This document shows positions 57,632 to 64,000 of a stretch of 64,000 bases of DNA, piece after piece (the first letter of the stretch is position 1; each line of letters opens with the position of its first letter). Location: the NCBI RefSeq assembly GCF_001047135.2, contig NZ_DF968084.1, forward strand, positions 1-64,000, written 5' to 3'. Below the pieces are notes generated by a model. That model saw only the letters and a list, made by a program, of their open reading frames with translations. It searched no databases and had not been told where the DNA came from. The DNA comes from Fructobacillus tropaeoli. Its GTDB lineage: Bacteria > Bacillota > Bacilli > Lactobacillales > Lactobacillaceae. Made by a program: the position numbers and the translations under genes.

Positions 57632-58285
57632 GTGTTAATATCGCCATTAAAAAAGAGACCATATTTGTCAAAGTGCTTTTTAGCACTTTTTATTATTCTA
57701 TCGATTATGCTGCGCTTCAATAGTGGCTTTTTAGAATTAATGGACACTGTTTTTGCCATTATAGCCCAAGAAATTGCTAGTCATTTCTTATTTTTAGCAG
57801 GCCCTGCTAATGTGATGGGAAGTTTGTGGTTTATTTGGTTAGTTAATATTTTCTGGGCGTTTTTCATTCGGTCTTTGGGCTTTAAAGTTGGCTCTTGGTG
57901 GGCGATTAACGTGACCACAATTTTCTTTATCAGTATGATTATTTGGTCGGCAATAGTTTTCTTAACCTGGAATCACGGGTTAACTTTAGATCAAACGATG
58001 CCTGATTTATCATTGGCAATGTGGGCCTTGTTTTTCTTTGAATTTGACAACATCCTAGTTCGTCGATTTCACGTGGCCCACTGGGTCAAGACCACCATTC
58101 AGACCGTCTTTGTGTTAACGTGGATTGTGTTAGCTGGCAATAAGATGGTTGGTAGTGATTTGTCCTTTACCACGGTGTTGGGCGCTTTCTTACTGGCCTA
58201 TATTTACTTCCGTTTAGCTGCTAAGGTTTACTTAAAGCACGTTAAAAGTTGGTTAGTCATTTTTGCAGTTGACGGTGATATTTAA
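57632..58285 (+). CDS. Multi-pass membrane protein, unknown function
   Basis: 217 aa, GTG start at 57632 with GAGGA upstream. Five or six hydrophobic helices rich in Phe/Trp/Leu; two Trp-rich segments ('LWFIWLVNIFWAFF', 'SWWAINVTTIFFI'). No catalytic motif recognised; distant similarity to PAP2-type membrane phosphatases was considered but the signature residues are missing. The lysP promoter -35 lies in its last codons. Confidence 0.65.
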   Translation: MLISPLKKRPYLSKCFLALFIILSIMLRFNSGFLELMDTVFAIIAQEIASHFLFLAGPANVMGSLWFIWLVNIFWAFFIRSLGFKVGSWWAINVTTIFFISMIIWSAIVFLTWNHGLTLDQTMPDLSLAMWALFFFEFDNILVRRFHVAHWVKTTIQTVFVLTWIVLAGNKMVGSDLSFTTVLGAFLLAYIYFRLAAKVYLKHVKSWLVIFAVDGDI

Positions 58286-58297
58286 ATTGTGTTATGG
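58269..58297 (+). promoter_or_regulatory. Promoter of the lysine riboswitch-lysP unit
   Basis: TTGACG (58269-58274) inside the previous gene and TTATGG (58292-58297), 17-base spacer. Confidence 0.6.
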
Positions 58298-58310
58298 TAG
58301 GAACAACAAA

Positions 58311-58540
58311 CAAAGAGGTCGCAACTAAAATGAGTAGCCCTGAAGAGTCTGGCCAAGACAAAGACTGAGGGTGAAAGGTGCAGTTGCCGAAAGGAAATTT
58401 TGGGTCAAAAATTTTCCTTGGGCCGGTGAAGAAGATTCATCGGACTGTCGTTTTTAACGGTGCGCTTTGCTAATCATTGCTATCATTATTGAACGAATTT
58501 ACCGCCTGTTTTTGTTTTGTGACAAAAACGGGTTTTTTTA
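58311..58540 (+). promoter_or_regulatory. Lysine riboswitch (L-box) with terminator
   Basis: Conserved core segments in order: AGAGGTCGCAAC, TGAGTAG, GACTGAGGGTGAAAGG, GTTGCCGAAAGG, GGGCCGGTGAAGA and GGACTGTCG, closed by CAAAG/CTTTG arms (58311-58469). A terminator follows (about 58504-58539, CCTGTTTTTG/CAAAAACGGG then T7). Lysine binding would favour termination and switch off the permease gene. Confidence 0.93.
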
Positions 58541-58572
58541 TTGTTTGAAATTCATATGAAGGAGTCATGCAA

Positions 58573-60024
58573 ATGGCTGAACAAGATCAAAATGCCATCC
58601 AGCAGGAATTGAAGACACGTCATGTCTCCATGATTGCCTTGGGTGGATCAATTGGAACGGGGCTCTTTTTGGCCTCTGGAGCAACGGTATCACAAGCTGG
58701 ACCAATGGGCGCCATTACTGCCTATTTGGTGATGGGTGTCATGGTTTACTTCCTGATGACTTCACTTGGTGAAATGGCAACTTATATGCCAACTACTGGT
58801 TCGTTTTCAGAATACGGTAATCGTTTTATTGAACCAGCTATGGGCTTTGCCCTTGGGTGGAATTACTGGTTTAACTGGGCGATTACCATTGCGGCTGAAG
58901 TCTCGGCGGTTGGTTTGGTCGCGCAGTTCTGGCTGCCTCACGTACCGGCTTGGGTTTTCTCAGCGATTGTGTTGGCACTGATTTTCTTTATTAATCTCTT
59001 TTCCGTTTCGACTTTTGGTGAAACTGAATTTTGGTTGTCGACAATCAAGGTTGTGACGATTGTCTTCTTCTTGATTATTGGTGTCTTGACCATTTTTGGG
59101 GTTATTCACTCAAATCAAAACGTCATGCATAACCTGTCTGTTGGTAACCACGGTTTTGTTGGTGGCTTCCAAGGTGTCTTGTCGGTTTTCTTGGTTGCTG
59201 GTTTTTCATTCCAGGGAACAGAAATGGTGGGGATTACTGCTGGTGAAGCAAAGGACCCATCAAAATCAGTGCCAAAGGCGATTAACTCAGTCTTCTGGCG
59301 GATCTTGTTGTTCTATATCGGTGCCATCTTTGTGATTTCTGCTTTGGTGTATTACAAGGATCCAAATTTGTTGTCAGCTGCTAATAACAACGACATCACG
59401 GTTTCACCATTTACGATTGTCTTCAAGAATGCTGGTATCGCTTTTGCCGCCTCATTAATGAACGCAGTTATCTTGACGTCAATTATTTCAGCAGCGAATT
59501 CAGCTACTTATGCAGCTAACCGAACACTTTACGCCTTGGCCAAGAAGGGTCAGGCACCAAAGGTATTTTCTAAGTTGTCAAAATTTGGTGTGCCTTGGGC
59601 ATCCCTATTGTTAACGGTCTTCGTTGGCATGTTTGCTTTCTTGTCAGACATTAAGGGTGGTAGTGAAGCCTACACTTGGTTGGTTGCTGCTTCAGGTCTG
59701 TCTGGCTTTATTGCCTGGCTAGGAATTGCCTTAGCACATTTGCGCTTCCGTCGTGCCTATGTTCGCCAAGGTAAGGACTTGAACAAGTTGGTCTATAAGG
59801 CACGCTGGTTCCCATTTGGTCCGATTTTGGCCATTGTTTTGTCAATCGTAGTGATTGTTTTGCAAGACCCAACTTCCTTTACTCACTTTGATTGGGAAAA
59901 GATTGGCATGACTTATCTGTCAGTGCCAATTGTCGTGATTCCATACATTGTCTATAAGATTGTTAAGAAGTCAAAGTTGATTCCTTTAGATGAAATTGAT
60001 TTGGATTCAAAGGCTGAACATTAA
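58573..60024 (+). CDS. lysP: Lysine-specific amino-acid permease (APC family)
   Basis: 483 aa from the ATG at 58573; AAGGAG is eight bases upstream, while the ATG at 58567 would be only two bases from it. Twelve helices; 'RHVSMIALGGSIGTGLFLASG' is the amino-acid permease signature and 'FLVAGFSFQGTEMVGITAGEAKDP' the substrate-binding helix. Lysine specificity is supported by the upstream riboswitch. Confidence 0.95.
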   Translation: MAEQDQNAIQQELKTRHVSMIALGGSIGTGLFLASGATVSQAGPMGAITAYLVMGVMVYFLMTSLGEMATYMPTTGSFSEYGNRFIEPAMGFALGWNYWFNWAITIAAEVSAVGLVAQFWLPHVPAWVFSAIVLALIFFINLFSVSTFGETEFWLSTIKVVTIVFFLIIGVLTIFGVIHSNQNVMHNLSVGNHGFVGGFQGVLSVFLVAGFSFQGTEMVGITAGEAKDPSKSVPKAINSVFWRILLFYIGAIFVISALVYYKDPNLLSAANNNDITVSPFTIVFKNAGIAFAASLMNAVILTSIISAANSATYAANRTLYALAKKGQAPKVFSKLSKFGVPWASLLLTVFVGMFAFLSDIKGGSEAYTWLVAASGLSGFIAWLGIALAHLRFRRAYVRQGKDLNKLVYKARWFPFGPILAIVLSIVVIVLQDPTSFTHFDWEKIGMTYLSVPIVVIPYIVYKIVKKSKLIPLDEIDLDSKAEH

Positions 60025-60077
60025 AAATTGGTTATTCAGCCGGATTTCGGTTGGGTAGGTTATGTTTCTTAATTAAT

Positions 60078-60113
60078 AAAAGAGCTTCCACCTTTAGGGT
60101 GGAAGCTCTTTTT
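60078..60113. terminator. Bidirectional terminator between lysP and tetR
   Basis: AAAAGAGCTTCCACC, TTTA loop, GGGTGGAAGCTCTTTTT. Confidence 0.9.
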
Positions 60114-60137
60114 GTGAAAGAAATCAGTGCTAATAGG

Positions 60138-60728
60138 TTAATCGCTCATTTCAGCTAAATCAAGAATAGAATTTGAGAAAAGATAGATAAAGCGTTGAGC
60201 AAAAATGTCAGGCTTAACAGGCTCTTCTTGCGTGAGCCAGATACTGATGGCGGCCATGACTTGGTTAATCGTAAGTTCAGCAAGTGTTTGTGAGGTTAAC
60301 TCATGTTGGTTTCCGTTTGCACCATCAAAGTAGGGGATGAGCATGTCGATGTACTGTTGATTTAAGTAGGGACGCCAGGCTGGATCTGCTACTTTTGAAT
60401 AAAAAACACCAAGGAATTCATGTTTTTCATAAAGTGATGGAATAACGTTTTCAGCGAAAAAACTTAGTAATTCTTTGAAGGAATGGTTTTTGTCATGAAA
60501 GGCAAAGCACTTTAACTGTTGGTATGGTTTATTATCAACGTAATAATGCAGTGATTGCGTTAATTCCTCAATATTTTGAAAATGATTTTTGTAGATAGCT
60601 TGTCTGGAGACACCTAATTCTTCAGCGATTTTGGCTAATGAAATATCTTTTGTACTCTCAGCGACTCGGGCGACCTTCAGGTATGCGTAAAAAATGCGTT
60701 CGGTTGTCACGGGTTGGGGATTTTCCAT
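60138..60728 (-). CDS. TetR-family transcriptional regulator
   Basis: 196 aa. 'TTERIFYAYLKVARVAESTKDISLAKIAEELGVSRQAIYKNHFQNIEEL' is the TetR helix-turn-helix; the rest is an all-helical ligand domain of no recognised class. AAAGGAC precedes the ATG. Divergent from the non-coding region before the iron-type importer, so local control is possible but unproven. Confidence 0.9.
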   Translation of the reverse strand: MENPQPVTTERIFYAYLKVARVAESTKDISLAKIAEELGVSRQAIYKNHFQNIEELTQSLHYYVDNKPYQQLKCFAFHDKNHSFKELLSFFAENVIPSLYEKHEFLGVFYSKVADPAWRPYLNQQYIDMLIPYFDGANGNQHELTSQTLAELTINQVMAAISIWLTQEEPVKPDIFAQRFIYLFSNSILDLAEMSD

Positions 60729-60941
60729 GGTGTCCTTTCGATTAAATGAAAATTAATATTGTGGATTATTGAACATTATACCATCTCGGGGGCTGATAAA
60801 ATGGTCTTTTTAGAAATTGATTGACAGTTGTGGTTAACACCTGACAACCAAAAGCCCTTGAAAAGAGTGGACAAAACTCGGTAGAATGTAACTGTTGTGA
60901 CACTGTTATGTCTTTTATTTATAGCAAAGAGGAGAGACTTT

Positions 60942-61010
60942 GTGAAGAGGCAGAGCGGTCCGCGTGATGTCCGTGCGTCGTTTCACTTAATCTGCATTGG
61001 TGAGAGATGA
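60942..61010 (+). CDS. Possible 22-codon small ORF
   Basis: GTG start with AAAGAGGAGAG eight bases upstream, stop TGA at 61008-61010 just where the terminator hairpin begins. It begins MKRQSGPRDVRASF and is Arg/Lys-rich. The good ribosome-binding site is the main support; it may be a leader peptide. Confidence 0.4.
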   Translation: MKRQSGPRDVRASFHLICIGER

Positions 61011-61052
61011 AAGGACCAGTTGGGGCAACGATTAAACTCCCTGGTCCTTTTA
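61010..61052 (+). terminator. Terminator-like hairpin after the small ORF
   Basis: AAAGGACCAG pairs perfectly with CTGGTCCTTT across a 21-base loop, then TT. The T run is short. Confidence 0.55.
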
Positions 61053-61142
61053 AGGTGCATAACTTTGTTGATTAGCAAATCAGTAATTGGTGAACTGCAA
61101 GTATACATAGGTTTGAAGGTCCACAACAAAATATTTTTCAAG

Positions 61143-61188
61143 AAAAGGATTGACCGAAGATGAGAGCGGTCAATCCTTTTTCTTTTTT
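61143..61188 (+). terminator. Strong terminator upstream of the iron-type importer
   Basis: A 14-bp perfect stem (61143-61156 with 61167-61180) ends in TTTTTCTTTTTT. Confidence 0.88.
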
Positions 61189-61330
61189 GTTGTCTGGGGA
61201 TAATTTACCCAATTAATCAATTTAAATATTTATATTTTTTTAATTTATTTAAAATGCATATTAAGGCTGATTTAACCGGTTTTTGATAACAATTTTTGCT
61301 GAATTTTAAAGAAGGGACTCTTGACTTTGA

Positions 61331-61359
61331 TTGACAGAAATGGCCACTTTCCGTATAGT
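61331..61359 (+). promoter_or_regulatory. Promoter of the iron-type importer operon
   Basis: TTGACA (61331-61336) and TATAGT (61354-61359), 17-base spacer. Confidence 0.8.
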
Positions 61360-61387
61360 GGATACTTAGTAAAAATCTTAACAAAGT

Positions 61388-61401
61388 TCATGGATCCATG
61401 A
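61388..61401. promoter_or_regulatory. Perfect 14-bp palindrome, candidate operator
   Basis: TCATGGATCCATGA lies about 22 bases after the expected start of transcription and 36 bases before the first gene. A metal-responsive repressor would be logical, but the sequence does not match a Fur or MntR box that I can recognise. Confidence 0.5.
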
Positions 61402-61436
61402 CATAGCACCGTTTTCGAACAGAAAGGGACCTAACG

Positions 61437-62438
61437 ATGGCATATCAAGAAAAGAATCGCCGCAAAATTTTACTTCTCCTCCTCATGGGCCTTTTGGCCT
61501 TCTCTTTAGTGATAGTCGATATCTATCATGGCTTTGGCACCCTGTCCTTTTTAGGGACGAATGTAGCAAGTCAGCAGCCGGAATTGGCAGGCGTCGTCTT
61601 GAAGATGCGCTTAACTCGAACGCTGACAGCGGCCTTAGTTGGCGCGTCTTTGGGATTAGCAGGATTGTGTATGCAGAATATGCTGAAAAATCCAATTGCA
61701 ACCCCCTTTACCCTGGGTTTGTCATCGGCGGCTAGCTTTGGCGCCTCGCTGAGCATCCTATCGGGTTTTCCCTTTGTCTTTGGGCAGGCGAACGTTCAGG
61801 CCAGTGCCATTTTTTTCTGCTTTTTGGGCAGTGCTGTTATTTTGCTGATTTTTTCAGCTGGCCAAGTGAGTATGAACACGATTATCTTAGTTGGGACTGC
61901 GATTAATTTGTTCTTTACTTCTTTGCAGGAGTTATCCAAGTACTTTGCTAGCGAGCGGAATGCCCAACGAATGACGACCTGGAGCCTTGGTGATTTATCA
62001 AAGTCTTCCTGGGATAGTGTCTTAGTGGTCTTTATTGTTCTCTACATTGTGCTGGTACTGATTTATCGGCAAAGTTGGGAAATGAATCTCGTGCAGCTGT
62101 CTGATGAAAGCGCCCAGTCGATGGGTGTCAACGTCAAAAGAACGCGTCTTTTAATTTTCTTTGCTTCGGCGCTGGTAACGGCTGTGGCGATTTCCTTTGT
62201 TGGGACGATTGGTTTTATCGGTTTGATTGCGCCACACTTTGTCAAAATGCTTGTCGGTAACGATGCCAGATTTACAATTATCGGTTCGGCCATTATGGGT
62301 GTGGTGGTTTTGTTGTTGGCGGCGGTTGTTTCCAAGGCGTTGATTCCCGGTACGATTATCCCGGTCGGCATTATTACTAGTTTGGTCGGTGTGCCGTTTA
62401 TGTGCCTAGTGGCCATTCGAAAGGGGCAACGCTCATGA
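61437..62438 (+). CDS. FecCD-family ABC permease (siderophore/heme/cobalamin type)
   Basis: 333 aa, about nine or ten helices. 'RLTRTLTAALVGASLGLAGLCMQNMLKNPIATPFTLGLSS' and 'FVGTIGFIGLIAPHFVKMLVG' are FecCD signatures. One permease gene only, so probably a homodimer. Starts after GAAAGGGAC. Stop and next start overlap as ATGA. Confidence 0.93.
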   Translation: MAYQEKNRRKILLLLLMGLLAFSLVIVDIYHGFGTLSFLGTNVASQQPELAGVVLKMRLTRTLTAALVGASLGLAGLCMQNMLKNPIATPFTLGLSSAASFGASLSILSGFPFVFGQANVQASAIFFCFLGSAVILLIFSAGQVSMNTIILVGTAINLFFTSLQELSKYFASERNAQRMTTWSLGDLSKSSWDSVLVVFIVLYIVLVLIYRQSWEMNLVQLSDESAQSMGVNVKRTRLLIFFASALVTAVAISFVGTIGFIGLIAPHFVKMLVGNDARFTIIGSAIMGVVVLLLAAVVSKALIPGTIIPVGIITSLVGVPFMCLVAIRKGQRS

Positions 62439-63184
62439 CGATTTTAGTAGAGAACCTAACGGTTCAAAAGAAAGCGAAGCCAATCCTAAAAGATGTGAAT
62501 TGTCGTTTTGAGGATGGACACTTATCAACCATTATTGGTGTCAACGGCTCCGGGAAAAGTGTCTTTCTCAAGGCGCTATTGGGTTTTGAGAAAAAAGATG
62601 GGCAAGTGACTTTTGAAAAAGACCATAAAATCTCCTATATCCCGCAAAAGGTCACGGCCGACCAATATTTTACGGTTTTTGAATTTATTTTGTTGGGGCT
62701 GTACGGTGACTTGGATTTTCGCGTGAACGACGATCAGTTGCAGGCGATTGAATCGGTCATGGATGAATTAGGAATTGGCGATTTGGCAGACCAACAGTTT
62801 GCTGACCTTTCCGGCGGCCAACAACAGCTGGTGGTCTTGGCGCAGGCCTTGGTCCGGCAGCCAACGGTTATTATTGCGGACGAACCCACGTCTGCTTTGG
62901 ATATTAAAAAGCAGTTACAGTACTTGCAAACGCTGCAACGCTATGTTCATCGCCACCAAATTGTGGGCATCATCGTTATCCATGATTTGACCCTGGCTGC
63001 CCGGTTTTCAGACAGCCTCTATCTGATGCAGGGCGGTCAGCTGATTTCTGCGGGGGATCCGGACCAGGCTTTGCAACAGGAACGGTTAGAGGATTTGTAT
63101 GGCGTTGAATTAGAAATGAAGGGAACGGTCGATCAACACTTAGCCATCATTCCTTTGCGACCGATTGAGGAGGGTTCACGATGA
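62435..63184 (+). CDS. Iron-type ABC transporter ATP-binding protein
   Basis: 249 aa from the ATG at 62435, overlapping the permease stop by four bases; an upstream in-frame ATG at 62402 would overlap more and lacks need. Walker A GVNGSGKSV ends in Val where Ser/Thr-Thr is common, signature 'LSGGQQQLVVLAQAL', Walker B 'VIIADEPTSALD' and switch 'IVIHDL'. FepC/ZnuC-like. Overlaps the next gene as ATGA. Confidence 0.92.
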   Translation: MTILVENLTVQKKAKPILKDVNCRFEDGHLSTIIGVNGSGKSVFLKALLGFEKKDGQVTFEKDHKISYIPQKVTADQYFTVFEFILLGLYGDLDFRVNDDQLQAIESVMDELGIGDLADQQFADLSGGQQQLVVLAQALVRQPTVIIADEPTSALDIKKQLQYLQTLQRYVHRHQIVGIIVIHDLTLAARFSDSLYLMQGGQLISAGDPDQALQQERLEDLYGVELEMKGTVDQHLAIIPLRPIEEGSR

Positions 63185-64000
63185 AAATCAGAAAAGCTCT
63201 CTCTTGGAGTATTGTTGTTGCCGGCTTTTTCCTCGGCATTGCGGGTATTAAGGCGTTGGAAGGGTTGGAAGACCGTCAGCGGGAAACAACGACAGTGGCG
63301 ACGCGAGTGATTGAGGATGTGCGCGGCCGGAAGGTGCGAGTGCCTAAAAAGGTTACACGAGCCTACTACCCTTACTACTATCAAAACTTGTTATCAGTTG
63401 CTGGGCCGGATGCCTTTGAAAGGGTGGTGGCGACATCGACTTTTGATACGGCCAATTATTCCGGTGTTTTGTATAATCTCTTGAAAGAACGGTCTGCGGG
63501 CTTTGACCAAGTCCAAGACGTTGGTTCAACTCTGAAGGGTAGTTTCGATATTGAAAAACTGATTGCCCTGAATCCCGATGTTGTCATTTTGGCTAACTAC
63601 CAATATGATGGGATTGGAGAAGCCAATATTAAGCACTTAGACGAGTTGGGGATTCCGGTTGTCTTCATTGACTATACTGACCTAAGCCCGGCCGCCCATT
63701 ACCAATCAACAACCATCCTTGGTCAGGTCTTTGATACACAAAACCGCGCCAAGGCGCTTAATCAGAATTATCAACGCCATATCACCAATGTGGCGCAGCG
63801 GTTGAAGTTGGTGAAGGAAAAGAAGCGAGTTTATGTGGAACAGCGGTCCTCAGGCGCTTCCTTTGCCGAATACGGTAAGGCATATGGCGATGGCATGCTG
63901 ATGGGCACCTTGGCCAAAGCGGCCGGAGCAGATAATATCTACCGTGACCAAATTAAGACCACGGGGGATGTCAATCCTGAGTTCTTGTTTGCACAGGACC
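63181..64000 (+). CDS. Iron-type ABC transporter substrate-binding protein (3' end outside window)
   Basis: At least 273 residues, open to the window end. GAGGAGG precedes the ATG. After a hydrophobic segment (about 7-24) comes 'VIEDVRGRKVRVPKKVTR', typical of the FepB/BtuF class, then 'FDIEKLIALNPDVVILANYQYDG' and 'LGIPVVFIDYTD'. Probably siderophore, heme or corrinoid. No lipobox cysteine in the N-terminal segment. Confidence 0.9.
   Translation, partial: MKIRKALSWSIVVAGFFLGIAGIKALEGLEDRQRETTTVATRVIEDVRGRKVRVPKKVTRAYYPYYYQNLLSVAGPDAFERVVATSTFDTANYSGVLYNLLKERSAGFDQVQDVGSTLKGSFDIEKLIALNPDVVILANYQYDGIGEANIKHLDELGIPVVFIDYTDLSPAAHYQSTTILGQVFDTQNRAKALNQNYQRHITNVAQRLKLVKEKKRVYVEQRSSGASFAEYGKAYGDGMLMGTLAKAAGADNIYRDQIKTTGDVNPEFLFAQD

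Larger units (their letters stand above)
60858..61188 (+). ncRNA. Non-coding transcript candidate with uORF and two terminators
   Basis: The 708-base gap 60729-61436 has a promoter (TTGAAA 60858-60863, TAGAAT 60882-60887, 18-base spacer). A well-placed GAGGAG site precedes a 22-codon ORF, then come a terminator-like hairpin (61010-61052) and a very strong second one (61143-61188). GGACC in the first hairpin could pair instead with GGTCC at 61117-61121. It could be a regulatory RNA or an attenuation leader. No match to a known riboswitch. 61189-61330 is AT-rich without a gene. Confidence 0.45.

Noticed and set aside
57632-58285. PAP2 phosphatase identity for the membrane protein
   Set aside because: The Lys/Arg, SGH and SRxxxxxH signature residues were not found.

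Overview
The window is a low-to-mid GC Gram-positive chromosome segment spanning the replication origin. Its features are those of the Leuconostoc/Fructobacillus/Convivina branch of the Lactobacillaceae: a compact gyrA-gyrB-recF-yaaA-dnaN-dnaA block, rpmH-rnpA-yidC on the other side, TTG-rich leucine codon use, a DUF4811 protein behind a DHA2 exporter, PepO, a HelD-type helicase, and no respiratory genes. The genus is an inference; no rRNA is present to settle it. The strand is reversed relative to the usual dnaA-first numbering: genes left of about 13.7 kb run mostly leftward and genes right of 14.1 kb mostly rightward, as expected for two replichores leaving oriC.

Left arm (0-13.7 kb): an orphan LytTR response regulator; a polar amino-acid ABC transporter (binding protein, ATPase, two permeases) behind a long leader that carries a 17-codon upstream ORF, two interleaved complementary pairs and a terminator; then gyrA, gyrB, recF, yaaA, dnaN and dnaA. 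oriC (13.7-14.1 kb) has clustered DnaA boxes and an AT-rich stretch.

Right arm: rpmH, rnpA, yidC, a CorA-like transporter, an MscL-like channel, two parS sites (17.6 kb) without parA/parB in view, an esterase, an FAD/NAD(P)-binding protein with a strong operator-like dyad, T-box-tyrS, a possible small RNA, a two-gene ABC exporter, a repeat-rich secreted protein, and a tryptophan ABC transporter (trpXYZ type) controlled by a leader peptide with tandem Trp codons. Next come a nitroreductase and Rrf2 regulator, a two-gene fluoride channel, DegV, an IscA-like protein, hemolysin III, an alpha-carbonic anhydrase, an MFS exporter, PepO, tRNA-Tyr and tRNA-Gln, pgk, helD, a pantothenate-kinase-like gene, a second MFS exporter with DUF4811, csp, gpmA, a uracil permease, the complete atpBEFHAGDC operon, a LysM/SLT wall protein, tRNA-Glu, a PanE-like reductase, trpS, a membrane protein, a lysine riboswitch with lysP, a TetR regulator, a non-coding region with an upstream ORF and two terminators, and an iron-type ABC importer that runs off the end.

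Two themes stand out. First, amino-acid supply is sensed by four different RNA devices in one window: a Cys/Met-type leader ORF, a Tyr T-box, a Trp leader-peptide attenuator and a Lys riboswitch. Second, all three ABC binding proteins and YidC, which are normally lipoproteins in Gram-positives, lack a lipobox cysteine and begin with a hydrophobic segment instead. RnpA and the CorA-like protein also have unusual substitutions in family signature motifs. No CRISPR array, insertion sequence or prophage gene was seen.
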